Below are positions 26,396 through 38,146 of a stretch of 64,000 bases of DNA, piece after piece. The number at the start of each line of letters is the position of its first letter. Within the stretch, counting starts at the first letter, position 1. The notes under the pieces were generated by a model that was not told the origin of the DNA, searched no databases, and saw only the letters and a list, made by a program, of their open reading frames with translations. Location of the stretch: the NCBI GenBank assembly GCA_013398295.1, contig VZSF01002920.1, forward strand, positions 1 through 64,000, written 5' to 3'. Source of the DNA: Chionis minor (Eukaryota > Chordata > Aves > Charadriiformes > Chionididae). A program made the translations under genes and the position numbers.

Positions 26396-27681
26396 TCCTG
26401 CTTCTTCCTGCGCCGCAGTGACAGAGCTGTCCCTGCCAGTAATGCCTGTCGCTGCTGAGTCCAGAACCTGTAACTCTCAAAACACAACTTAATTCTTCTC
26501 AAACACCAATCCACTTGTTCCCTTACCAGGCCATGAAAGTAGGTGATACAAAATCATTATAGCAAGGGGCAGGCTGCTTACAAGTAGTACAGCTAACTTT
26601 TTAATGAACTTATTTACTTACTTTGCAAAGACATGATGAATGTTTAAGTAAAATTCTGCCCTTATCTTCAGATGCCCCCAGTTTCTCATTAGTTAAAAGC
26701 CCACTCATTAGGAAGAGCACATTCCTGGGACAAACACATCAGCTGTTGTAAATTGTTTCACCGAAGTTTTCTTCTGTTCACTGATTTTACAGAGGTAAGT
26801 GCTATCTTATTTACTCAATAATTAGTAAAGAGAAAGTTTTCACTTCTGCTTATAGTCTACCAGTTAGGAAGGCTTTCAGTGTTATTTTTTGTAGCATGTC
26901 AATTCTATATATTCTGTCTTTTTTTTTCTTTTTTTTTTCTGTCAAATAGCTATTTGGTGCTTTACACTCAGCAATTTTAAATTAGAAAACTAATCTTGAA
27001 ACACTGTCTGTAAGTAAAATTCACATTTCAAAACCAAGAGCAATATTTTGACTATTTTCACTATTTGATTAATCAATTTAATAGTTAAATGTACTGGGCT
27101 GTGCATGCAACACTACACACCTAGAAAGCAGCTAATTGTATGTTTGTCATGTACTTAATTGCACGTGAAAGATAAAAAAATAAATCTTTCAATAGAAGCA
27201 AAACATTCAGGGTAATTGTTTCAAGATGACTCACAGTAAGGCAGTCCATCACCTACAAACAGTGTGTTTTAAAATAATCTCAAAAGGAGTCCAAAAGAGG
27301 ATGCAGCTAGTTGTTTGACAATGAGTTCTGTTTATCAATCATTTGTGTTAATATATATTGTCCTGGCTATTTGTAGAGCTAGAGATATGTTTAATTCATT
27401 TATTTGAGACAATGTAGACACCAGACAAGCTGTGTATTGGCAGGCAAATAAAGTCTGAAGTTAATTTCACCTCAGATGCTGTATGTGTATTTTCTAAATT
27501 GTCCTGAGTTTCTGTTCAGCAAAGTGTAATATTTCTTTTTGTGTTATCCAAAGAATAGGAATTATTTACCGCAAGCGGAGATTTACAGTGGAAATACACA
27601 ACTGTTTTAAGCATTTGCCAACATATTAGGTTTTTATAGCTGACTAAAGGACACATATTTCCTCTCACAAGATTATAAATG

Positions 27682-27785
27682 CTTAATAACTCCATTAGTT
27701 CAACTGGAGTGTTTCCAGATTTACACCCCTCAATTAATTTCAATTGAGTTTTCTTGAATTACACCATCTGAAAGCAGAATTTATC
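27682..27785 (+). repeat. Ancient interspersed-repeat remnant (archosaur/turtle-type core)
   Basis: AACTCCATTAGTTCAACTGGAGT, TCCAGATTTACACC and GAAAGCAGAATTTATC occur in the order of a repeat core known from turtle, crocodile and bird genomes (a 'TCCATTGACTTCAATGGAGT ... GATTTACACC ... GCAGAATCTGG' pattern). The family name is uncertain. Confidence 0.4.
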
Positions 27786-28804
27786 TTCAAGAGAGCTAAA
27801 GTTAATTTAACTTACAGCATTTTCTCAGAAATAAGCCAAGGCCTGATTGTAGGAATTCTCTGTTATCAATTTGACTTAATTTTCTCTTTTATAAGTGCTG
27901 CTAATAACAATAAACCTTTCAGAAAATGAATGTGTGAATTAAGCAGATGGTGTGAAAGAAGCTGAACTATTTTAAATGCTGCACAACAATGTAAACTCAT
28001 GTATTATTTATCGTACAGTATTACCCATTCATACATTCGTATAAGCTATTAAAATTACATGCTAGAAGGAAGGATGTATTCTGTAAGTTCCAATTAACGT
28101 TCATGATCTTGAGTTAAAAGTATTTAGTAATAAATTAAAAGGAAAATCTATAAAACAGTAAGAATTTCTTTTCAGAATACCGTTGGTAAGCACTTTTATT
28201 TTCACCCATCGAGGGCCAGAGCCAGAATAACACTGTACTGAGCACTGCTGAGGACATTAGTCTTAATTATTCAGGGAATTAAGGCTTTAACAGCTCTGAC
28301 AATCAATATGGCTCCTTAAGAAGGCAAAAAATGCAATTTATTTTTTCCCCTTTATTCTTTGAATATGGGGAAGAAATAAATGTTATGATTGCATATAAAA
28401 GGTTGCACTTCTGACATAAACTTTAAAACTTTAAATATGAAAAATATTTTTTTTCTCAAATATGTTTGTCTCCCATTTATAATGCAATAGAAGCAGATGG
28501 AATGGAATTGAAAACTACAATACATCATGGTTTTTCATAAAAAAAATAGATCAGTGCTTCATATATTCGATGCAATCTAAATTCACGTATTAGATACATA
28601 AACTGGTATAACACTCTAGATTTTATAGGGTTTCATCCACTCAAAAAGTCCTTCTTCTATTCAGTCTTTCAGCAGTTGAAAAATTGTTTGTGGCACATAT
28701 ATATTTAATCTCCCTCTACTGCACAGACAGTATTAAACCATATTACTTTGTCTTTCCTCGGTATTCAAAGTGTTATCAATAATCCAAAGGGATTTAAAAA
28801 GGCA

Positions 28805-28890
28805 GGACACTCTTTTAACTAAGACAGTGCTGGGAACCGTGACCTGTATCTTAATTTTTGTTCTGTCACTGATTTGTTAGGAAATCTCTG
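28805..28890 (+). repeat. Possible MIR-like SINE remnant
   Basis: CTGGGAACCGTGACCTG followed by TTCTGTCACTGATTTGTTAGG recalls the MIR core order (tCTGGGTTC ... CTGCCACTGACTTGCTG), much decayed. Confidence 0.3.
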
Positions 28891-31800
28891 AAAAGTTTCA
28901 GTATCCCAATAGGGAATGTTTTTATTTCCAGTGAAGAATGAACATTTGAAAAACAGCTTGAGGTCCCTGTGTTAAAGGCAGTAGGGCAGTGAGGGAGAAG
29001 AGCCGGGAGGGAAGGAAACCCCCAGCCCAGGGCCGTTTCCACGCGTGCATCCCTGCTTGTGTGTGAGCGCCAAGCGAGGAGAAGCTGACCCCAGCACAGC
29101 CACTTGTGACTGAGCAGGATGTACCCAATGGCCAGATCCAAACAAAAAAGGGGATACAGGCTCCAGACATGGGATGTAGAGGCAGTTGGGACAATTTATG
29201 GTACCAGGGGGCTGGGGTAGCCCGACCTTTCTGCCCTTCGCTAACCTGTGCCGTTGCTTCTTGCCTTTAAACGCAGCTAAAACCTCTGTCATTCTGGAAA
29301 TGAAAAGTCAAACTGGAAATGAAAAGTTATGAGTCTCCTGGTTTTACAGAGGTTTATACCGGAGTGAAAGTAGTTTAAGGAGCAATTTGTACTTCTATGC
29401 AACCAGTCCTTCGGCCAAGGCAGGAGTGGAACGCCGTCACCATTTATAGCACTGAGTAGTCCTCAGTCTTCTTGGTACAAATGTAGTGACTTGGCGTAAG
29501 AAACACTGGGTGTAAAGATGTAAGAGTCTGGCCTCTAATGACTATCCGACAGGATCAACCAGGACACGTGAAATACTAAAATAGTTATTTTTAATAGAAG
29601 AGAAGAATAATGACTTCCATGGGACAAATAGCTTTTCGATACCAATTATTCTCTCTTTCATTCCCATGCCTCCTTGCAGTCTTTTCCCTCAATTTAAGGC
29701 ATGACACAAGCTGCACATAACAGAAACAATAAAGCTAAACAGGAAATGCCTAAGCAGATCTCTGGCCCAAATATGACTTACTGTAAAACTGTGATACGCA
29801 CACAAGAATGTCCTCTGGTGTTTTCCATTTGCTATAAAATGAATAATCCACAGTTCACAAAAACATCAGCAGTGACAACATAGGTCTCCTTGCTCTTTGA
29901 ATTTCTTTTCACAGATTTTGCACAAAAATAAAAGGATGCTACTTCGCTCCTTGCAACCTGGTGTCTCTAGTCAACTATTGCAAGTGAACTGTAATATGAA
30001 TTGCAAAGGAAAAAGTCAATCTTATGTTTGTTTTTTGAGCTGTAAGGAAGACTGCAAACAGTTTAATGTTGCTCTTCTGTTCACTTTTAACTTGGAATCT
30101 AGTCTGGGAAGTATAACTGGAGAATTAGGAAGATGTGTGAGTCAAGAGATTGAAAACTGGTAGTTGTGAGGATACAGTGAATACTTAATCTCTCTCTAAT
30201 GCAGTTTTACACTTTTGGACCATTGAGGGATTCAGGATAAATAGGCAGTCTGTGTCCATCTTACCAACTTATCTAATGCAAGACATTTTTCACCAAAACC
30301 AGGAATACATAATTTTGTACATAATTTTAAAACAGAAGAATAACAGCAGAGATAGAGCAAGACAGAGAGAGGATGGACAGATTTGGTGTCTCTGTTATTT
30401 TCTAAGAAGTCTAAGAAATATACATACATGTGTTGATAAACAGATGGTATCTTTTAAATGCATATTTTGTGCATATAAATCATACCTCATAGAGAATAGT
30501 GTATCAATACACAAGATTTTTCAAGTTATTTGCTGGGTACTTTTAAATGTGATTGCATGGTGGAAAAAATGTTTAAATACAGTCGAAATGCCCGTATTTC
30601 TTAGCCACAATAATAAATTCTACCCCAAATGCGGTCAGCCTACGTTCTAAAAAGGACATTCCTTTTAGCTGCCAATTTTGCACATTCCTCAGTGGAATGC
30701 AAACAATCCAGTTACATTAGTTTCCTTTTTAAGTACCATCATATTTAATTTCTCTTCCAAGCAAAATGCTTCCCAACAGATATGAGAACTACTAGTTAGA
30801 ATGTGTCTACCATAAAAGAAAGTCTCACGCTACACTCGGCAGTTAGAAAACAGGAGCCAACAGCACGTGTGGGAGGCTGAAAGCAAAGCTGGTAAAGTGC
30901 TGTAAATCTAGTTAAGGCCACAAAGCGCGACTCTCTTCTCTTGGAAAAATCACCTTTCCTCCACGATTTAACTGTATCTCTTTCCTATTCTGGATTGTAA
31001 ATTCTGTTAGTTAGATACTGGTTAATGAGGGAATCTGACGTGGCTGTTACTGTAGGAACGCCAGATTCTTTTCTTTTTTCTCCAAAGTGTGTTTCTGAAT
31101 TCTGAAATAATTACGGAGTTCAGTGAAAGGTGTGCATCGTAACTCCTACTTCACAGGCAAAACCACGTCAGTGAGTTCTTTCTTTACTGCTGCGCATGAC
31201 TTTGCCTACATTTCGACAGCCTTGAAACTGAGAGGGTAGTTCTCCCTTCCCTGTCTGAACTGAAGAAGTGAGATAAGCCCGACTTAGTCATAGGATATGG
31301 GCTTCCAGGTTTTACAATTGTAATGTGATTTAGTTTATAAGGTCATCTTTATGATATTTCTGAAAGCTTGAAATGACAACTAAACCCTCTTTTTTAATCC
31401 TACTTGAAATTATGTCTCAATCTACATACTCTCTCTGATTCACTGCTACTTCTGCTTAAAATCTCTTTCCCCTTATGCCAGACTTTGCCATTATAACTCT
31501 GAAGAAATTACACAGATTTCTTCAAATGAGTACAAAAATGACATAGATATGCTGTAAGTTTCTCAACTGACAGTTAAAGAACGGTAATGAAATGAAGTAT
31601 CCAGAGCATGAATTGTTAACAAAAGTATACAGTGAAGATTTTTAAGTTTTATGAAATGCTTATTTGATTGAAGAAAGATTCTCCTTATCTTGTTGCCCAC
31701 TGACATTAAACTGCATAGGCAGTCAAAACACATAAAATGTTCAGCTCCGGCAAGATAAATCTGAATAATGAATATGTCTGTACAGATGAGCTGTTTATAC

Positions 31801-32560
31801 AGAAGAGATTATTAACCTTGGGCATCAAGAACAATTAAACTCGGCAGAGGATGAAAGCATGGAGTGGTTTTATAGCTAAATGTATGGATTATAAGTCCTT
31901 GAAAAGTCAGCATACGTAAGTTTATAAGATGAGAGGATGTGTTTTCTGGCTATTATAAATTCGCATTGACTGGCTATATGACCAAAATATGAATCGCCAT
32001 CAAAAGTACCAGCTGTACCATCATGTGTTACAGTGCAAAGAACACCCAGATAGTCAATAAAAAACAGCAGAGAAGCAGAAATGGCTGTCTAGAGAACACC
32101 ATTGGGCTGTATTAGAACACATGGTGTGCAAATAGGTTTCTTTAGGGTGAGAGTCTAAATTTTTACTAATTTTAAGCTGTTTGTTTTGGAGTCAAAGTGT
32201 GCAATTAAGATGTCTAGTTCAACTGTTGTCAATTGGTTTAGAATGGAAACATAGTGGAATTCTGACCAATAAACACAGTGGAAATAAAGGTTGGACTAAG
32301 TTAACAGCATTTGTGTGGGAAAAGCAAATGTTTTCTTACTTCTTTTTACAAAAATGATGAAAGGAATATGTGGAAATGAACTTGGTTTTTCTATTCAAGA
32401 CATGGCAAATTTCACCACTTATTAAAGGATATATTGAAATACAGCCATGGCCCTCCTCATCCTAAACTGCACAGCAGAAGTGGATGCACATTGAAAACTA
32501 CATGTTATTTTGTGCAGTGACAGCATGATCCAAGGTTTCCTGAATACAATAAAAAATATC

Positions 32561-32600
32561 TCATCAACTTCAGTGGATTTGTGATCAGGCCCCACTTCTT
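32561..32600 (+). repeat. Ancient repeat core fragment
   Basis: CATCAACTTCAGTGGATTTGTGATCAGGCCCC resembles the 'GACTTCAGTGGGATTTGGATCAGGCCC' end of an old amniote repeat. Short and decayed. Confidence 0.35.
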
Positions 32601-33654
32601 TCACTTATGAAGAATTCATTTTTGTTTTTAGAATATAGAGCAGAAACACTGAAAACAGATTCTGCTCTGAAAACACTGTAGTGCCTCAGAAAGCTATGTG
32701 CATCTTTGGGACGTTAAATTAACCATGATAATATGTCACTGAATCAGAAAAACAGGAGAATTTGAATCAAGGTTTATAATGAGCTTCAAGGAGGAATCGT
32801 TAGTGTCTGTGCTCATTAAAAACCAGGGATTAAAGCAGTCCAATTAGTGTCCATGCATAAGAGTAAAAAGGCCATAGTCCAAAGATATAGCAGTGAAAAT
32901 TGTAATAAAAGATGTTTTGTTCTTGTTTAGAGATTCTTTTGCACATTTGTGAAACAACAGCTACTTTATTTTTCCACTCTTTCAGAACTATAGGCTTACC
33001 TGTCTCTTTGAGAACTTGTTTCACTTGGCTTTAGATGGCTTTTTAAAGAAAAAATAAACATCTGTAATTAAATTTCGATGTGCAAATAACATCAGAATTA
33101 ATTGCGGATTAATGCAACTGAATTGGAACTTTTTCAAAGGACAATTTTTTGGAATTGTTTCCTCTTTAAGGAATTGTGTCTATGGGAATGTCTCCTGTGT
33201 ATAATAGAATGTAGCAGGAGAAGTAAGACGCTTTGCAATGAGGTGCTTTACTCATCTAAAAGACAGGCCTGTTATCTACGCACTTATCACCTCCTTTTCC
33301 AGCTTAATAGAGACAGCTGGGTGACTAATTCCATATAGCTTTAAATAAAAAATTTATAGTAGCTTTGGGAGGTGCCCAGTATTCACTGGAGGACCTTGAA
33401 TGATTGTCCTTGACCAGGCCCCTAACTTCTAAACAGCTTAACAGGTTTATACAGATTCCTGTCCTTTTTTGTGGGATTCAGCTTGCAGATGCAGACATCT
33501 GCATGTTTACAGCTGAGCAAGGTGTCCAGGCTTCTCCACAGCTCCAGTGAAGATTTGGTCAATCCAGTCAAAAGACCCTCAAGAATTATTCAATGTGTCC
33601 TGAGATAAACGTTTTCATTTTGTCACTCGTGGTGGTTTGTACATGGTCCTGAGT

Positions 33655-33749
33655 GTCTGCCTCTAGGTGATCATGCTCGGGCAGGGTGTTGAACCAGATG
33701 ACCTCCAGAGGTCCCTGTCAACTCCAACCATTCTATGATTCTATGATTT
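33655..33749 (+). mobile_element. CR1 LINE, 3' UTR fragment with tail
   Basis: AGGTGATCATGCTCGGGCAGG, GATGACCTCCAGAGGTCC and CCATTCTATGATTCTATGATT follow the CR1 3' end. The GAGGTCC variant differs from the copies at 15.0 and 24.7 kb, so it belongs to another CR1 subfamily. Confidence 0.85.
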
Positions 33750-34333
33750 AAAGCTTTGTCAGGGACAGTGAGAAGAATTGGCCAGGAACTGAAAATATAA
33801 CATAAAATTATCCTGCACTATTATTTCCTGGCCTATCTCTGTTATGATTTATTATCTGCAATGTTGTAGTGCCTAGGGCTGTGAGATCTAGACAAAAACT
33901 GTGCTGTATTAGTCATTAATACCTGACAAAATGAGCTAATTATATGTACATAACAACACAAGGCTGAACAATATCAGCATTTGGATTGTGGGAATAGGCA
34001 GCTGGGATCTTTTCCCAGATCTTTTCTTAGACAGAAATTCAGTAAAGGTCTTTTCTTTCTCTTCTCATAGTCTTCCCATTTCATCTGAGCTACCACTTTT
34101 TGAGAAAATCTTTGTTTATATTATGAGCTTGTTCTCACATACTGCAAATCAATTCAGTCCAAATCATGAAAAAGCACCTACAAATGTGTTAAGTCAGTTT
34201 GCTGCATCAAACAAGGAGTGTAAAGTACTGTGATGCATTCATCGGTTTGTATAAAACAGGAAGGGAAAGGCATTTCTTGTGGCTTTTTCTTTGTTTGTTT
34301 GTTTTTTCCCAGCCTATGACCTTGCTTAGATGA
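33750..34333. other. Intergenic spacer between two CR1 copies
   Basis: No gene or repeat recognised; an 81-codon frame at 33988-34233 lacks features. Confidence 0.55.
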
Positions 34334-34750
34334 TTATAGAATCATAGAACCATAGAATGGTTTAGGTTGGAAGGGACCTTAAAGATCATCGAGTTCCAAC
34401 CCCCCTGGCATGGGCAAGGACACCTCCCACCAGATGTGGTTGCTCAAAGCCTCATCCAGCCTGGCCTCGAACACTTCCAGCTGGGGCCTCCAGAACTTTC
34501 CTGGACAACCTGTTCCAGTGCCTCACCACCCTCAGTGTGAAAACGTTCTTCCTGAGATCTAATCTAAATCTACCCTCTTCCAGTTTAAAACCATTACCCC
34601 TTGTCCTATCACTACATCCCCTTGTTAAAATTCCCTTTCCCGCTTTCTTGTAGGCCCCCTTCAGACATCGGAAGGCTGCTGTAAGGTCTCCCTGGAGCCT
34701 TCTCTTCTCCAGGCTGAACAATCCCAACTCTCTCAGCCTGTTATTCAAGA
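34334..34750 (-). mobile_element. CR1 LINE, 5'-truncated, ORF2 end, 3' UTR and tail
   Basis: On the + strand it starts with the reversed tail (TATAGAATCATAGAACCATAGAATGG) and GGTTGGAAGGGACCTTAAAGATCAT. The reverse frame gives [21 protein letters not shown] and [21 protein letters not shown]. It resembles the 15.0-kb copy more than the 24.7-kb one ([12 protein letters not shown] versus [12 protein letters not shown] types). Confidence 0.92.
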
Positions 34751-37192
34751 CTCCGCAGGAAAACAGGGAAAAAGATACCCGTTGCAATCATAAGACTTCC
34801 AGGAGATCAGCGGAGTGAAAATAACATGGTGTCTTTTTCCAACAGGCATGCTTGTATGTAGTACCAGCCTGACAGCCTGTAGGGATGGCCCGTTTCACTC
34901 AAGGATGTTATCCTTAATAGAATCTAAAGGATTGTGAGCAAAGTTTTAAAACTTAGGTGCTAAATCTATATTTAGGCATGCAAAGGAAGCATCCAGAGAG
35001 CAGGTGAGGAAATAACAGGAGCTTAAATCTCTAGCTCACTAATGAGGGCTTGTTCCTGGGGAGTCCTGAGTTGTGGCTTCTTGTGGTCCTGCTCTTCACT
35101 CACTGCCCCCAGCCATTGCTTAATGCAAATTGCCTTCCTCTACCTCCGGGGAAGGTGTTCTTCTACCAGATCACTGGTTGGAGGGGATGGGACTTAATGC
35201 TTTCTGGAACTGGGGACGGAAAAAGGCAAGATTGGGGATAGAGGAGATAAAGGGTGTTCTGTAGGAGATAAAAAGACGAAGTACAGACTTAAGAGAAAGG
35301 CCAAAGAGCAGAAGAGCAGTGGAAGGTAGGAAAAGAAACATCAAACCCAGAGGATGGAAGAATGGCCAGGAAGGACAAATGACGGGGGAGAAATCCTGAA
35401 TTATATCACTTAAAAGAGTTAACAAATTTTCAAACAGTGGAAAGGTTTTCTTCTTTAGTAAGTCTCCTGGCAGATTTGGAGGGGGTACCTGTAGCCTTCC
35501 TGTAGATTTGGCCTTGCATTAGGGATTACAAAGTAATAGCCAAGGAGTACTGCAAAATCTAGTATTTAGAGTGGTGTGTTGACTATACTGATTTGGAAAG
35601 TGAGAAACCTAGGGATCCCTGCTGTGAGCTAATGGATGGGTGAAGATCTCTCCTTGTCTAGGAAAGGATTCAAGTGACTAACTGATGTTAACTGAGTGAG
35701 CAAATACCAGGGGCAAGTGAAGCTAGGCTAATTATGATAGGATAACTTGGGTATGACTTTACAGGCAAGGAAAGAAATCATTAAAAATGGATGTAAAAAT
35801 AGGGAAATGTCCAGTTTTGAGACATTTCAAATTCACATGGTTAGGCCATGAATTGAACCTGCAATGCCGACAGTGACTGCTGTGATTCAACATGTGACTA
35901 AAATGGGGAAACTGGACAGGTGAATGATGGAAGATAACAACTGAGAGGATAAACCACGTCACACTATAGATGCAGACTTTCATAAGAGCAAATAATTTTT
36001 ACGATCTCTGGATTTAAGCTGATGTATCAGCTGGACCCCACCACGTAGTGTTTGCTCATCAGCACCAATAATAGGTACTGTATTCGCCAGCAAACAGCCC
36101 TGAATGACAAACCCAGGACAGAGCTGAGCTGTGCTTCTTGGGGAAGCCATAGGAGCATGGTCAGACTCTGGAGGAGCCGCCTGTGGGCAGTGGGTGCACG
36201 GCTGCTCCACGGCGTGCAAAGTTGGGGGCGTGCAAAGTTGGGGGTGTGGGTACCCAGGGTGCCAGCAGCGTGGTAGCTCCCAGAGCACTAGTAGCCCCCA
36301 AGACAGTGAGACTGTCAGGGAAAACAGCAGACCCTGAAAGGAAAAATTAATACTAATAAGCCCCTACTTCTACAGATTAGATCCCTTTTTCAAAGATACA
36401 GCGTGCTTTTCTGGCTAGTTCAGATCCACTTAATTTATTTTCTTTAATATATTGGTATTTAATTCTCTTTCAGTATAATAAGTAGTTTAAACCATTAAGT
36501 CATTAATAGTATCACCCTTCTGGCTTGCAGATTGATTATCACTTTTGCATCTATTCATTTAGAAAGTGAATATTAAATTCAAGGGTAGATAACAATACAC
36601 TTGTTTTCAAATATGCTGAAAATTGCAGTGTTTCTGAGTTCTCTATATTAATCTGTGTGAGGTATAAGTGTCTGCCTTTTGTTTAAATTACCTTTCCTAT
36701 TGAGACCATTTGCGTGTACATATACTAAAGAAGGCCTTAGCCCCACTGTGATCATGTTCTAGGCAAGCCAGACTGACTGTAGCAGAACATGCTTGGAAGG
36801 CGAAATTTCAAACGTGCAGCACATTCTTTTTTATACTCTTCTTTTCAGCTAATCTTTTATTAACTTATTTTTGATAGACAGCAGGGAGCAAATAAGTGTT
36901 AAGGAAAGGTCCGAATCAACTGTGGGATGTGTTCGGGTGAGAAAGAAAGCAAAAAAAAAAAAAAAGCTGAGCATCAAAATACATTTCTGGACAGTGAAGC
37001 CTATCAAAAAGTCTTTAAAATAATTTGAAATTAGACTTAATTTTTACAAGATCACTTTCTCACTTTCCTCTTTTTGCACTGGGTATAAAGTTAACAAAAG
37101 CAAAGCAAACTAAAAGACAGCCCTTTGTCATCCTATCTGCCTCTAGGGTGGCAGCTGCCCTTGTAACACCTCTTCTCATTTTTCTTTTCAAG
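34751..37192. other. Intergenic / 5' flank of the intact hyaluronidase
   Basis: Should contain an upstream non-coding exon and promoter of the hyaluronidase, but none is identifiable. A 16-bp tandem pair (GGCGTGCAAAGTTGGG) lies at about 36211-36242 in a short GC-rich patch, and an A15 run at 36951-36965. Confidence 0.5.
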
Positions 37193-37228
37193 GACACATC
37201 ATAACAATTTCCCAGAAAAAACCATACC
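37193..37228 (+). other. 5' UTR end of the hyaluronidase first coding exon, with splice acceptor
   Basis: A pyrimidine-rich run ending TTTTCTTTTCAAG puts an acceptor AG at 37191-37192, 36 bases before the ATG. It implies at least one non-coding exon and the promoter further upstream; neither could be located. The pseudogene at 59.3 kb has the same arrangement (acceptor 38 bases before its old ATG), which supports it. Confidence 0.65.
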
Positions 37229-38146
37229 ATGAATGTTTGGGTGAAACAGTTAGCAGTGACAGCGCTGCTCGCTATGGTTGATGCTCAGGTGCCGAAGCCG
37301 GCGCGGGCCCCTCTGGTTCTGCACAAGCCTTTCATGGTTGTTTGGAATGCGCCGACCGAGCAGTGCAGGCTGCGGTACAAGGTGGACCTGGACCTCAGTG
37401 TTTTTGACATCACATCCAACACCAATGAGACTTTGAGCGGATCCAATGTGACAATCTTCTACCACACTCATTTGGGATACTATCCTTACTACTCAGATAA
37501 CGGAGATCCTGTCAACGGAGGGGTGCCGCAGAACGAAAGTCTTATCAAACACCTTAATAAAGCGAAGTCTGACATTGACTATTGCATACCCATGAAGAAA
37601 TTTCAGGGACTTGCAGTCATTGACTGGGAAAACTGGAGGCCACAGTGGGATAGGAACTGGGGCAATAAAAGCATTTATAGAAATAAATCTCTTGAGATGG
37701 TTAGGAGAAGGCATCCTCAGTGGTCAGAGGACAAAATTAGGAAAGTGGCTAAAGAGGAATTTGAAAATGCTGGCAAGAGTTTTATGAACAACACTATCCT
37801 GCTGGCTGAGCATATGAGACCAAACGGTTTGTGGGGTTACTATCTTTACCCAGACTGCTACAATTATGATTACAAAGAACACCCCCAAACGTACACGGGG
37901 GAATGCCCAGCCATTGAGTCCTCCCGCAATGACCTCCTGCTTTGGCTGTGGAAGGAAAGCACTGCTCTTTACCCTTCTATATACCTGGATTATATACTGA
38001 AGTCAAGTCCAAACGCACTAAAATTTGTTCACTATCGGGTTAAGGAGGCAATACGTGTTGCCTCAATTGCTAGAAAAGACTATGTTTTGCCTGTGTTTGT
38101 TTACTCCAGACCATTTTATGCCTATACTTTTCATGTTTTAACAGAG
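37229..38146 (+). CDS. Coding exon 1 of the intact hyaluronidase: leader and most of the catalytic domain
   Basis: This exon encodes residues 1-306 and ends exactly at a consensus donor (ACAGAG|GTAAGC). The start is fixed by an in-frame TAA at 37202-37204, only 24 bases upstream of the ATG and inside the same exon; A at -3 fits a good initiation context. One large first coding exon is the standard plan of HYAL4, SPAM1 and HYAL2-type genes. Cys119 is an extra cysteine outside the conserved disulfide pairs. Confidence 0.93.

Larger units (their letters stand above)
26396..33654. other. Gene-free AT-rich stretch with old repeat remnants
   Basis: No exon-like or recent transposon sequence. Several short segments resemble very old amniote interspersed repeats (listed separately), and stretches such as 27480-27930 and 28190-28340 look like candidate conserved non-coding DNA, judged only by texture. 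Confidence 0.5.

Noticed and set aside
36211..36242. 16-bp tandem pair in a GC-rich patch as a possible promoter of the hyaluronidase
   Set aside because: Only two units, about 1 kb upstream of the acceptor, with no TATA, CpG island or other promoter sign.
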